Part shown: piece after piece, positions 1 to 11,629 of the stretch
Layout: the number at the start of each line of letters is the position of its first letter
Position numbering within the stretch: position 1 is the stretch's first letter
Origin: Sorex araneus
Lineage: Eukaryota; Chordata; Mammalia; Eulipotyphla; Soricidae
Assembly (NCBI RefSeq): GCF_027595985.1
Contig: NC_073311.1
Span: 27,927,892-27,991,891, forward strand
Reading direction: 5' to 3'
DNA length: 64,000 nucleotides
Position numbers and translations under genes: made by a program
The notes under the pieces: model-generated
The model's database searches: none
Told to the model about the DNA's origin: nothing
What the model saw: only the letters and a program-made list of their open reading frames with translations

Positions 1-787
1 GCAGAAAACAGATATTTATAAAAAATACATTAATCTCATTTTGTTTAGTCTTCACAATTTTGCACAATTCTTCATTTGCTGCTTTGAATGAATAATAAAT
101 AGCAAGCACAGTTACAATGACAGCAAGAATACACTTATGTTACAAACTGAAAATTCACTTGACCAACATTTACAAATATTTGTGCTATCTAACAAAAAAA
201 AATCATCACTAGTTTTTTGTTTTTTTTCTTGTTTTGCATATTTTATAAAGTACACATTCTCAATCAGTAAATATTGACTAGGAGATCAGTATAATGACAC
301 TTGATACTGCCCAATAAACATACCTTTTAATAAAAATATTATTGGTGAAAATGTAATAGAAAGGAGAGTATTTAGAAGCATATTATATAACCAAATTCAA
401 GAACACAAGTAAATTCTCACATCCAAATGATAAATGACCGATCAAAATGACAAGCAGTTCTAATTTAAAATATAGGCATAAGCTTCTATATTATGTGGAT
501 AACAGTAGGAAATGTAAATAATTTTATCTGAAAACTCTGAGTAAATATATAAATGTCAAATTTTCAATCAAACCAATTGGATGTCATCTACAAAACAAGT
601 AGAAAACTGGAATATGACTGCTTTACTACTAGGTTTTATAGAAGAAACTAAATGAGCTCCATAAACTCATCTCAATAGCTTTAGTATTTTGTACTGAGAC
701 AAAAATGTGTGTATATATATGTATATATAGCATCTGCATTTAAGATATCTCAAGGTATTTTTAAAAACTGTTCAAGAAATCTGACTT

Positions 788-836
788 ACTGAAGTCTTAT
801 TTCGGAATATGAGAAATTCTGAAATAAGACTTCAGT
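788..836. repeat. 21-bp-arm hairpin
   Basis: Arms 788-808 and 816-836 are reverse complements with one mismatch, and a 7-nt spacer separates them. The arm begins ACTGAAGTCTTATTTC. It could be a fossil miniature inverted-repeat element or a chance foldback. No family was recognised. Confidence 0.75.
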
Positions 837-1103
837 GTGAAATTTCACATCATGTATTACACTAATTTTTTTGGAATGACTAAATTGAGTAAAATGACAA
901 TATAGAGACAAAAAAGTATCATAAATTATTTTGTTTTGAGCTTACTCTATAATACTTAATCCAGACAGGGCATAAGTTGTATGAACAGTTATGGTTTGAA
1001 TCACAGTAAACAAATGATGCAAATATAAACACTGAATTAAAAAATAAAGCAAGCACAAAACTATGAGACTTAAAAATATTCAGAAGGCACAGAAATTTCT
1101 TTA

Positions 1104-1242
1104 GTTCTTTTAGTATTGTTCAAAACATATTTGTTGTAAGCTTTCTTCCAATGTTTTCAGTTTATACTAAAAAAAAATTACCCTAAGCAAACATCAGTCA
1201 ACTTTTTAAAAATGTTACAAAACTCAGTGGAGATATATCTAT
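1104..1242 (+). repeat. Inverted duplication, arm A (139 bp)
   Basis: By eye this is an exact reverse complement of 2306-2444, including a 9-nt A run. It probably retains the original orientation, because it lies in uninterrupted flanking sequence. Confidence 0.85.
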
Positions 1243-1540
1243 CATGAATGTGATTTCATGGTTATAGGTCTTTCAAGTATGCATGGAATCATTGGTCAAG
1301 CAGGCAAAATGATGACAGAATATAGGTGAAAGCACATTGCCAGTGTCAAAGCTTAAAAGATGAAAGCTACTATTTTGTTGTCATTTACATACTCTCAAAC
1401 AAGTCCATTTAAAGATAGTTTTTCAGCTAGCTTTTAAGAAATGATACCATTATACCTAGCTTAAGAGAAGGGCATGGACTATGACCATAATTTTCTTCAC
1501 AAATTATTTGTGAAGGATCAAGGTTAAGAATATTGAAGGT

Positions 1541-1700
1541 GGGGCTGGAGCAATAGCACAGCGGGTAGGGCGTTTGCCTTGCACACGGAAGACGGAAGAC
1601 CGGGGTTTGATTCCCAGCATCCCAGATGGTTGCCCGAGCACTGCCAGTAATGATTCCAGAGTGTAGAGCCAGGAGTATCCCCTGTGCATTGCTGGGTGTG

Positions 1701-1744
<44 letters not shown>
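1541..1744 (+). mobile_element. SOR SINE with (AC)20 tail
   Basis: Starts GGGGCTGGAGCAATAGCACA. The tRNA-like A box (TAGCACAGCGGG) and a B box with one change (GGTTTGATTCC) are both present. The body ends in GCTGGGTGTGAT and then an (AC)20 microsatellite at 1703-1742 replaces the usual A-rich tail. TTGAAGG flanks it at 1533-1539 and 1746-1752, a likely target-site duplication. Confidence 0.93.
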
Positions 1745-2050
1745 GTTGAAGGATTTCCTAAAATCAGGCACTGCCACTTTATTCAGTTATCTTCATGTCT
1801 TTTCAAAGAAAATGGGCCAGATAGATTGTCTGCACAGTCTTTCTCTCAACACACACATAGATTCAGCAGTAGGTAGAATTTGCAGGTTGAGTAACAGCTC
1901 TTAAGTTTAAAATATCCCATAAATATCAGTTAACCCCAATTGGAAAAAGGAAATGGACCTTTTTCTTATTATGTTTCCTCAAAATACAACTGAAAATAGC
2001 TCTGTGGTGTTAAAGATTGTGACTTTCCTTTTTATTGCAGTTGAAGAAAG

Positions 2051-2096
2051 CAGCTAAATTGAATAATCATGAACAGCTAAATTGAATAATCATGAA
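2051..2096 (+). repeat. 23-bp tandem duplication at left edge of inverted block
   Basis: The unit CAGCTAAATTGAATAATCAT plus GAA occurs twice in a row (2051-2073 and 2074-2096). The matching place in arm B' (2993-3212) has it once. Confidence 0.9.
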
Positions 2097-2293
2097 CAGC
2101 CTCTTTTCTTTATCCCCCCCAACAACCTCTTGTTTTTAATATTGAAAAACCCTCATTAGTTTTTGAAGGAGGAGCAATTTAGTAATAAGTATCTTTGAAA
2201 TTACTAGTCATAAATAATTTTTAATATTAATCCTAGTTTCCAACACTCACAAATAAATAGATATTACTTGTTTAACTATTAAATATGTTGGTG
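2074..2293 (-). repeat. Inverted duplication, arm B (220 bp)
   Basis: By eye this is an exact reverse complement of 2993-3212, including a 7-nt C run. It is separated by 12 nt from arm A' (2306-2444). Together they form a block that copies two flanking segments in inverse orientation. Confidence 0.85.
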
Positions 2294-2305
2294 ATATATC
2301 TCCAT

Positions 2306-2444
2306 ATAGATATATCTCCACTGAGTTTTGTAACATTTTTAAAAAGTTGACTGATGTTTGCTTAGGGTAATTTTTTTTTAGTATAAACTGAAAACATTGG
2401 AAGAAAGCTTACAACAAATATGTTTTGAACAATACTAAAAGAAC
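2306..2444 (-). repeat. Inverted duplication, arm A' (139 bp)
   Basis: Reverse complement of 1104-1242. Its outer edge carries a short tandem duplication (2427-2454). Confidence 0.85.
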
Positions 2445-2454
2445 AATACTAAAA
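2427..2454 (+). repeat. 14-bp tandem duplication at right edge of inverted block
   Basis: GAACAATACTAAAA occurs twice in succession, whereas the corresponding place in arm A (near 1108-1121) has it once. Confidence 0.88.
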
Positions 2455-2992
2455 GAAACCGTAAGTCATGAAGGGAGTTAAGGTCAGCTAGATTACAGAC
2501 TTAAGGCATACACTCAGGCATTTCAGCTAACGGTCTCATCAGAGAACATGCAGATGATTCAATGTACTTCAAAGTAGATTCTGATTTTAAGTTATGACCT
2601 CGCTAATGGGAACCTTCATTGTTTGTGGGGTATTGTTTTTCTTTCATGTAAATTTGAAACTTCCTCATTTGGTACAAATTATTTCAATCAGATTATAAAA
2701 TTCTAAGTGAGGTACTTAGGCCTAATCAATAGCAAAACCTGAATCTCACTACTTTTCTACATGAGAGGTGAATTTAAAAAATTTTAAGGATACTCGATAT
2801 CATGTGATGTAAGTAATCAAATCTACTTATGTCCCAAATTAATTTAAACTACTTACATATTAATGTTCTTAGCACCACAGAGATATAAGTGATTATAATC
2901 CTTCATATTGAGTGTCTATAATTTTCTATATCCTGTGAATAATAGAATGCATGTTAGAAAGAGCTAATTGCTATTCAAAAGGAATAGGAGAG

Positions 2993-3212
2993 CACCAACA
3001 TATTTAATAGTTAAACAAGTAATATCTATTTATTTGTGAGTGTTGGAAACTAGGATTAATATTAAAAATTATTTATGACTAGTAATTTCAAAGATACTTA
3101 TTACTAAATTGCTCCTCCTTCAAAAACTAATGAGGGTTTTTCAATATTAAAAACAAGAGGTTGTTGGGGGGGATAAAGAAAAGAGGCTGTTCATGATTAT
3201 TCAATTTAGCTG
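2993..3212 (+). repeat. Inverted duplication, arm B' (220 bp)
   Basis: Exact inverse of 2074-2293. It sits in otherwise unremarkable AT-rich sequence, so it is probably the original copy. Confidence 0.85.
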
Positions 3213-4007
3213 AACTTAATTATCTTGTATCCAAACTCATTGCATATCATTAAATTGTACGTAATTGAGCAAAATCTATGTCTTGATCTACACTTGTACC
3301 TATCCTATTTTAAACAAGGAAAATAAATAAAAATGAATGGGACTGAATAGGATGTGCAGTTCTGCTTCATTTAATTCCTGCTAACCATTGAATACAATAT
3401 ATGGAGACTCAGTATCTAAATACTATTCTTACTCTTAGTGTTATGCCTGGTATGGTAGATCAATAGAAACTTATCTTTTACTTTGGACAATAGCATGATT
3501 CATATCCATGTCATGGGAACAATCCTTAAACAGCTTTAAATATCAATGTAGAAGACAGAAAAAATAGCAAATGCTTTGAAAACTAGAAGATTTATACTTT
3601 GAAGAAGAATTTATTTTCATTCAATTTGTTATTTAATAAAATGGCTATGGATGCTAATGTATCTGAAACCTTTGCTTACTCAGGCTACAAATTACATATT
3701 TTTTTGCCCTTTTCCTCCTTTTCAATTTCCTTCTCTTCCTTCCAACACATGATTGTCATTTTGTCTGAGCTGTTTCTCTAATTTTAAGTCTTGAAGTTAA
3801 ATGAACTCAAAGCTAAAAAATCTATATGGGCTTTAGTCTAAATTAATTTTTCTTTTTTGTTCAGATAAAACCTTGCTAAAAGTTTTCACTGAAAATATAC
3901 CTTTAAAACCGACTTTGCTTTTTTGAATATATCTGGCTGCTTTCAGAGTAATTCTGTCTGTCCCTCATTTGCCTTAATTATTTTCTGTGGTTTCATAAAA
4001 TTATTGA
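3213..4007. other. AT-rich intergenic sequence, nothing recognised
   Basis: A 60-codon open frame near 3599-3781 has no recognisable domain and a composition typical of AT-rich noise. Confidence 0.6.
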
Positions 4008-4174
4008 AGGGGTTTGGGCTCCACAAGGCTATTCTCAGGGCTTACTCCTGGCTCTGTGCTCAGGGATAAGTCCTAGAGGGACTCAGAAGAGCATATGGGG
4101 AGCAAGGGGTTGAACTGGGTCAGAAATGTGCAAGAGAAACCGATCCTACACTCTGTACCACCTTCTGCCCCCAG
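4008..4174 (-). mobile_element. SOR SINE, diverged
   Basis: The inverted SOR body is recognisable (CTCAGGGCTTACTCCTGGCT, GAACTGGGTCAG, CTGCCCCCAG end). The B box and head have many changes, so this is an old copy. Confidence 0.8.
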
Positions 4175-4316
4175 CTGAAATTGAGGTGACTTTTTTCTGA
4201 CTTCATGTCTCTTAAAGTTAACTGAAATCGTTAACTTTGTTTTATGACATTGCTTTTAAGTAAAGTGTGCATGTTGATTTTTGAAAGTTTGTAATTTTGG
4301 GGGGAGGGATCGAAAT

Positions 4317-4472
4317 CGGGGGCTACACACCAGGGATATTAGGGATGTACTCCTAGTTTTGTTCTCAAGAATCACACCTGGCCGGGCTAAGGGGACTATA
4401 TGGGGTGCTAGTGATTGACACTAGGAAAGGCAGCCAAGTGTTACCTGCTGTGCTATCATTCCTGAGTCCCCA
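4317..4472 (-). mobile_element. SOR SINE, diverged
   Basis: Inverted SOR with ACTCCTAG, ATATGGGGTGCTAG and a head ending CTGCTGTGCTATCATTCC. It is a second old copy about 140 bp from the previous one. Confidence 0.8.
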
Positions 4473-5315
4473 AGTTTTTTATTTTTAAATGATTAAGACA
4501 GTTCAAAACTTGTTTAAGTTGAGGCCAATATTTCAATATGTAAAATGCTTTAAAAAGTCTTGCTTTATGTTAGTTTTGAGTATCAGTGAAACATTATTAC
4601 CTAAGTTGCAATTCAATATTAAAGGAAACTCATATTTACTGTGTTGATTGGTATTTAATATAGAAATACAATTTGCTTCAATTATTTCCTTGAGATGTCT
4701 CATAGCCACTGCATACAATTCTATTCCTACACAGATTTATACCAACTGGAAAATATTTTTTAGAGATTTCTTTGTCCTATCTCTTCATTACACGCAAAAA
4801 TAGAGATCAAAGTGAGCTTCTGAAAAAAATGACATCTGGGATATCACTTTGTGTACATGTGATAGAGGAAGAAGAGAGAATCTTAAGGGACTCAACACCA
4901 CAAGTGCAGTATGCTCATGGATAGCAGAAGAGTAACAGCATTTACTATACAAATTTGTGGTTTGAAAAAGATGAAAGAAAAAAAGGTAGAATAAGATTTA
5001 TCACAAGAAAATTTTTCAGCACTTACACTCTCTACTCCTTTCTTCAATCAAATCTTTTACCCTCAAACTAATTTAGGTGTTCTTATGCAGTTTCTAAATC
5101 ACATGGTGAATGAGTTATACTGTCCTATATTTAGAAATTTTTTGTATATTAATAGGAAACTATTTTAAGTTCAACAAATTGAGCATGCAGTGCTCAATAG
5201 TTGCTCTCTATCTGCCTATGACATAAATGGGCCCATAATGTGAGCACTCATTAAGTAGAATTTTTCCCGAAAAATGTTTTATTTCATTTTGACTTTTGAC
5301 TTTTTATTTATTTAT

Positions 5316-5480
5316 TTTTTTATGTTTAGAACCACATCTGGTGGTACTCAGATGGTGGTACTCAGGGATTATTCCTGGTGGTGTTCTTGTGGAGGGGGTC
5401 ATATGTGATGCCGGAGATCCATCCAGAGGTTGAATACATGTAAGGCAACTGCCCTATCCTCTAGGTTATCACTTGGCTCC
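5316..5480 (-). mobile_element. SOR SINE, diverged
   Basis: Inverted SOR body (CAGGGATTATTCCTGGTGGT, ATGTGATGCCGGAGATC, head GGTTATCACTTGGCTCC). A short internal duplication, GATGGTGGTACTCAG, is visible near its tail. Confidence 0.8.
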
Positions 5481-6880
5481 TAATAATATTTTATATGAAA
5501 ATTATGTCATTTCCTGCCACTGTTTTTTAACTGAAGTCTTAAGCATTTATTTCATACGACTTAAAGCTTTATTTTATAAATCTACAGCTTTAATAAGTGA
5601 TTTATTCACATATGTTTTCTAGGGATAGGTGCACTTTAAAATAAGACTGGAAGATTACTATTTAAAGAACAGAATCATAGTCACCTTGACAGGTTCTGAT
5701 TACAAATTAGAAAAAAAAATCTTATTGTAATGTATATGCTACCAGGGCAAGAATTGGAGATGGTTTTGATACTCATTGGCAGTCAAGTCCTACTGCAGTC
5801 AGTTTAATAAACTATGACCTAGAGTGTGTAACTCCATTATTTTACAGTCTTTTGTGAGATTGCCAACTTTTTGGATATTGTGTAGCAGCCTCAAAGTGCT
5901 GAAATTTTGTTTTGTTATGGAGAAGAGCCAATTAAATCTTAAAATAAACTTTTCTGAGCTCAGAAAAAAAAACGACTGACACAAACACTTAAATATCTTT
6001 TTGTTGTCCTGGCTATTCCATTCTTAGAGAATACAAATGGTTAAGAAACAAAAGAAAACTCTTAGGGATGGTGCTAATGAATATTGAAATTTTACTCAGT
6101 TTCTAATACAGAAAAGTTGTTTTAAATTTAGTTTTACATTTTAGTCTGTTACCTACCACCAAATAATTTTTTATAATCTTTTCAAAATGCTGCCTTACAA
6201 CCCAAGAGATATTACAAGGAATTGTGTCCATACAAACTTTATCGTGAGAAAATTTCAAAGCCCGATATAATAAAAACATTTGAAAAATGAAAGCTATATA
6301 CAGCTTATTATATTGAATTTCTTTTTTGCTTAGGCTGGCTTTATTTACATGAGCTATCACTTCAAACTATAGACAGACATAGTTCTACACTTTTTATTGA
6401 CCCTGTACATATAGTTTAATAGCAGGAAGCTCAAATTTGATAGTTTTAAATACTACTTGAAGCCTTAGGAATCCATTGTTATTCTATGATTGTGGCTTTT
6501 CTGAAAGCAACAGCTGTTTGCTCATTTTCTAAGTTAATTTATCATGCTCATAATAAAATATCAAGACTAGGTTGTGTCCAGTTTTACTGAATCTTACATA
6601 AAGGATTGAAATGTTGAGAACAAAACAGTCATGTATGTTTTCAGCATAAGTAATCACAACTTACAAAAGCAGTTCAAAGATACTAAATGTATTATTTAGA
6701 AGAGAACAATTCCCAGATTAATTTATTTGATATATTTCTTAAGAATGTATTTGATTATTTAGAAGGATTTGTTTTAATTAATATAGTATTTTAATATTTT
6801 GTCTCAAGAAAAATGTCAAGTACCTTCTGACCTATTGAATTACACATTTTGATTTAAATAGTCCACCAGATATAACTTGT
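5481..6880. other. AT-rich sequence, nothing recognised
   Basis: No repeats, splice-flanked open frames or RNA-like folds were noticed. Confidence 0.55.
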
Positions 6881-7051
6881 TTTTTTTTCTTTTGGGGCCA
6901 CACCCACCAAAACTCAGGGGTTACTCCTGGCTTTTGCACTCAGGAATCACTCCTGGTGGCTTTCAGAGGACCAAATGGGATGCCAGGAATTGAACTTGGG
7001 TCGGTCTTGTGCAAGACAACGCCATACCCGCTGTGCTATCATTTCAGCCCC
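6881..7051 (-). mobile_element. SOR SINE
   Basis: A poly(T) stretch leads into GGGGCCACACCCACC. The copy ends with the inverted head CTGTGCTATCATTTCAGCCC. ATAACTT lies on both sides, a short target-site duplication. Confidence 0.9.
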
Positions 7052-7721
7052 AATAACTTAAGTTTTTTATATCTTCAAAGCCATGACTGTCATAATTTAA
7101 ATTTGTAATCATTAAAATAACCAAAATAACTTTTTAAGTACCAATAAAAAATATAAAATAAAATAGTAACAATAATTGAATGTTCATAATTTGCTTTGTG
7201 ATACAAAAATTTAACCTTATATACATTACTATTAAGTTTGATTTTCAAAGCTTTATCAAGTAATGACTGAATTTTATGAGTAAGTGAAAAAAAAGATAAA
7301 ACTGATAACACTTTTTTCAATTTAAATTAACTGTAAATTATATTCAAAATATTCATGTGTGCTATCAACAAAATTTTGTGTAGGATAAAAATAAAACATC
7401 AGTTTGATTAATTTTAAGGTTCTTTATTCATAGATGGGAGTAACCTTTCCACTCTAATGACCTTTATTTTGACCAAATAATTCAATGAGAATATTTAGCT
7501 ATTTATTGTATTTTTTAAGTATTGTGGAACTTTTTGTTTATTAGGTTTATCATCTTCTTCAGAAACATTGCAAAAAAAGCATGTTTTTCACTTGTTTAAA
7601 ATATTGGTTCAATAATAAATATTTAATTAGAATGCAAATTCTGTATAGTTCACATTAAAATTCTATCCATATGCTGCTATATGTATACATATATATGTTG
7701 ATATACATATATATTTATATG

Positions 7722-7851
7722 CTAAGCCTGGCTGTGTGCCCAGAGATCACTGCTGGTGGTGACCTGGGGAGAGTAGATGGTGATGGTAATAACTGGGGTT
7801 GTCCACATGCGTAATAATGATCTCATCCCGCTCTATACTATCTCTCTGGCC
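7722..7851 (-). mobile_element. SOR SINE, diverged and tail-truncated
   Basis: Follows an AT palindromic tract (about 7676-7722). The body CCCAGAGATCACTGCTGGTG and the head CTATACTATCTCTCTGGCC remain. Confidence 0.65.
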
Positions 7852-8096
7852 TAATTAACTAAACATTTTGCAATTATCATGGGACACAAAGTTATCTCTT
7901 CTGGAATATAAATGTGTTTTTATTAATATAATTATTAGATATGCTTCCAGTTATTAGATGTGCTTTTAAACTTTGTTACAAAATCAAATCCTAGGAGTAT
8001 AAATGAGGATTGACTTTTCTCATAATTGTCTGAAGATTATAAATTTATATTTTACTTTTGCAATAAATATAAATTTGTTTTAGAATAGATTATTGC
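7852..8096. other. AT-rich sequence, nothing recognised
   Basis: No supported feature. Confidence 0.5.
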
Positions 8097-8203
8097 ATCT
8101 GATATGCCAAAAACAGTAAGAGCAAGTCTCACAATAGGAGATGTTACTGGTGGCCGCTTGAGTGAATCAAAGAGCAACGGGATGACAGTGATACAGAGAT
8201 ACA
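8097..8203 (+). mobile_element. Composite tRNA/RTE SINE, 5'-truncated
   Basis: Only the RTE-derived 3' half is present. It starts at GATATGCCAAAAACAGTAAG and continues through GATGTTACTGG and CAACGGGATGACAGTGATAC. The tRNA-like head is missing, as expected of incomplete reverse transcription. Confidence 0.88.
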
Positions 8204-8812
8204 TGATCAAAGCACACTTAGTGGTTCTTAATCTTTCTTGTGGGTCTGAGACTTTGATAATATTGTAAATATTCAGATGTTTTAGGTAAAAAATCTCTCA
8301 TGTCTACACATAAACTTATACAAAGTTTGTTCTACATTTCAGACACAGTTTCATTGAAGATAAGATTGAGGTATCTTGAGTCCCAAACATTATGTAACTC
8401 TTTGGATTTGATTTTCAACAAATAAAAAAAAACGTTCCGAATGAACATGATGATAAAACTCTTGTTATATCACAAAAAGTTTTCTCAGAAACCTTTTTAG
8501 ATTGTAAAATTGTCTACAAAATATCTTGCCTACTAAATAATTTGTAATACAAATGTATATTGTCACATGGTCTAAATAAAAAAGATAATAGTCACATTTT
8601 ACTGGTATTACAAGGTTCAACTGAACAGTTTTACTGATTAAAACTATACCACGATTAATTAAAAACAATATCAGTAATAATTAAAAACTAAAATTATCAC
8701 TGTAGTTTGGAACCCAAGCAACTCATCAGGGCAAATATATTTATTGATGAAGAGAACACTATATATTAATGGAAGATAATTAACTTTATATTTTATATAT
8801 ATACATATATGT

Positions 8813-9060
8813 GGGCTGGAGTGATAGCACAGCGGGTAGGGCGTTTGCCTTGCATGTGGCCGACTCAGGTTCGATTCCTCTGTCCCTCTCGAGAGCCCAG
8901 CAAGCTGACGAGAGTTTCTCGCCCACAGGGCAGAGCCTGGCAATTTACCTGTGGTGTATTCGATATGCCAAAAACAGTAACAAGTAGTCTCACAAAGGAG
9001 ATGTTACTGGTGCCTGCTCGAGCAAATCGATGAGCAATGGGATGACTGTGATACTGTGAT
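8813..9060 (+). mobile_element. Composite tRNA/RTE SINE, full length
   Basis: This is the clearest full-length copy. The head GGGCTGGAGTGATAGCACAG has an A box TAGCACAGCGGG and a perfect B box GGTTCGATTCC (near 8869). The RTE 5' UTR-derived body (GAGAGCCCAGCAAGCTGACG to GATATGCCAAAAACAGTAAC) follows, then the RTE 3' tail (GATGTTACTGG to GGGATGACTGTGATACTGTGAT). ACATATAT flanks both sides. Confidence 0.95.
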
Positions 9061-9926
9061 ACATATATATATATATACACACACATAATATATATATACT
9101 CATATATACTCTCAAGACTATAAAAATTGCTGCCTCTCTGAAAACCTAGAATGCTTTCCCTATTTTAAAAATAGGTTTTTAAAATTTTCCAACTACTGTA
9201 CCTCTGTCACTTCTATTGTAAAGAAGAAACCATTAGCATCAATATAGTTTTCTATACTCAGCCATATGGGGAAGTGGAATTATTTGCCACCTAAGTAATA
9301 TGATTTGTTTAAAGTCCTCCTTCTAGAATAGATTTCCCATCTGTGATTTTATTCCTGAGATTTCTATTTTAAACTCACTTTTCAGGTAATATAGAGAGGC
9401 TCCACAAAGCCCTTGGGAGATTCAAATAAGCTATCTCTGATCTTCCTTGGATTATTTTGTAGACCTTGGAGCCCCTTACTTGCTGCAAGTACAGAGATCA
9501 TAAATCTTTCCTGGTGTAAGCTTATGAAGTGAGCATTAACCTCTGAAGACATTTTATTTCAATTAAAGGGAGTTGTTGAAAGTCGAGAGAGGATTCTTCA
9601 TAAAATCTACTCCTTTTAGCATTTAATGTTGCTTTTAATATTATGAAAATCTATTGGGAAACATGATGGTCTGAAGCAGCTACAAGGAACCAGGAGGAAA
9701 GTCAAGGAAGAAATAATTATCAGTAAATGTAAACTTCATGAAGTAAAAACTTGATTCTGATGCAAAAATTGTCATATATTATTCACATATAGGACTTTAG
9801 CAACTTTTATTCTCTTAGAGTTCATAAATTGTATACTGTGTTTGAGTTGTTTCATGTTAAACCTCCACACCAAAGTCCCAATTTATCCAAATAATTTCTG
9901 TATTCCAATATAAGCATCACTGCTTC
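9061..9926. other. Unique-looking sequence after an AT microsatellite
   Basis: A TATA/CATA run at about 9061-9115, then ordinary sequence with no supported gene. Confidence 0.5.
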
Positions 9927-10171
9927 ACACTGTATCACTGTCGTCCTGTTGTTCATCGATTTGCTTGCGCGGGCACCAGTAACATCTTCATTGTGAGACT
10001 TGTTACTGTTTTTGTCATATCGAATAAACCACGGATAGCTTGCCAGGCTCTGCGGTGAGGGCAAGATACTCTCGGTAGCTTGCCGGGCTCTCTGAGAGGG
10101 ACAGAGGAATCAAACCCAGGTTAGCCGTGTGCAAGCCAAACGCCCTACCCACAGTGCTATCTCTCCAGCCC
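9927..10171 (-). mobile_element. Composite tRNA/RTE SINE
   Basis: Full-length inverted copy. It runs from the tail TGTATCACTGTCGTCCTG through CATATCGAATAAACCACGG to the inverted head CTATCTCTCCAGCCC. The B box is changed to AATCAAACC. Confidence 0.93.
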
Positions 10172-11168
10172 ATCAGATAAAGATATAACTATATATTTAT
10201 ATATAGTGTAAGATACTAAAGTTATTCCATAATTTCCAAAATAAGTCATAAAGCACTCATTTTTATATATTGAGATATATTACAATCATACCAAGATAGG
10301 AAAAATTTATCATCATATTTAATTATTAATTTGAAAGTCATTATAACTTTGGTCATTTATGTGAAACTTTGTCTGATATGTACACTTGTTTTCATTTTAT
10401 TAAGCCAAAAGATAAGTTGATTTATATCTGTTTAAATAAGTAGCTATTAAAAATCAAAGCAAACTTTTTGTTTTAAATTTTTATCTGAGGTTCACTTCTA
10501 GCCTTATTGCATGTCCACTGCAGGAGCCGAGAGCGGTGATGCTGTTTTGGCCCTGTGATGCTCGGGATTACATGGGCCAACAGAATGATGCTCAGGTGAC
10601 CATGAGGCCTGTGCAATCTTACAATTCCTAAGCAAAGTAATCTTTTCAAAAATATCATTCTCATTAAAAAATAAAATATTTCATTCTATAATGGTGCTGA
10701 GGATTAAACTCAGGATACCAAACATGCAAAGTCAGTGTTCTAATCTGAGCTGTGTCCCAGTGCTTGGTAGTGAACATTTTGAAACCAATTGTTTCCTTTT
10801 TGCCACTTTGCCCAATCAAGGATAGTTTGGCAAAATAGTGCCTTAGGTATTACGTATTTAATTTACAAGTGATAAATTACAGACAGGGCACCATCTTAGA
10901 GAGAAATTTTCATTTTGGTTTTTGATAACATTTAAATAAAATTGTTAAACTTTTTAGCATTTCAGATTAATAATCTGTTAATTCACTGCATTCAATTTTA
11001 AATCCTTTTTAAAAATAAATAGAGGGCACATCAGGAGCTACCAGGACAATTCTTAGCATATAAGCAGGAATATGCAGTGCCTACAATCAAAATTCAGGGC
11101 TTTCATAGTTACTGGTATAAATTTATTATTTTAAGCCCTCTAGTCAGTCCCTATAAACATTTTGAAGT
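10172..11168. other. Mostly unique AT-rich sequence
   Basis: A weak diverged SOR fragment may lie at about 10678-10766 (GGATTAAACTCAGGATACC). Nothing else is supported. Confidence 0.45.
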
Positions 11169-11178
11169 AAATGTTGCT

Positions 11179-11426
11179 GTCACTGTCACTGTCATCCCGT
11201 TGCTCATCGATTTGTTCGAGCGGGCACCAGTAACGCCTCTCATTGTGAGACTTATTGTTACTGTTTTTGGCACATACAATACACCACAGGTAGCTTGCCA
11301 GGCTCTGACGTGTGGGCGTGATACTCTCGTTAGCTTGCTGGGCTCTCCGAGAGGGGACGGAGGAATCGAATATGAGTCAGCCATGTGAAAGACGAATGCC
11401 CTACCACTATGCTATTGCTCCAGCCC
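11179..11426 (-). mobile_element. Composite tRNA/RTE SINE with 10-bp TSD
   Basis: Full length, inverted. AAATGTTGCT is repeated exactly at 11169-11178 and 11427-11436, fixing the element's borders. The tail next to the duplication is a GTCACT repeat, not poly(A). Confidence 0.96.
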
Positions 11427-11629
11427 AAATGTTGCTAAGATATTAAAATTATAAATCAGTTATGAATCTGAGAAGGAAAAGTGACTAGAAATTATTCTGG
11501 AAGTATTTGTAATTGGGTAGACATTTTGTCTTTGGTCATATCATGTGAATTTGTCAGAAGATTTAGCCAGCTTGTTAGAATATGTGTAATAATATGCGTG
11601 GGCACATAACTTATTTTACTCATTAACTT

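Larger units (their letters stand above)
1..1540. other. AT-rich intergenic sequence, no gene seen
   Basis: Low-GC sequence with stops in all frames. The only structure noted is the hairpin at 788-836 and one arm (1104-1242) of an inverted duplication. Confidence 0.7.

Noticed and set aside
1427..1904. Open frames with Cys-Val or Thr-His repeats
   Set aside because: They are readings of the (AC)n microsatellite and SOR SINE, not proteins. The same applies to 42100-42409 (TG run), 20480-20872 (AG run) and 46221-46445 (GAAA run).
8813..8885. tRNA gene
   Set aside because: The A and B boxes are tRNA-like, but they belong to a SINE head repeated dozens of times. No proper cloverleaf acceptor stem is evident.
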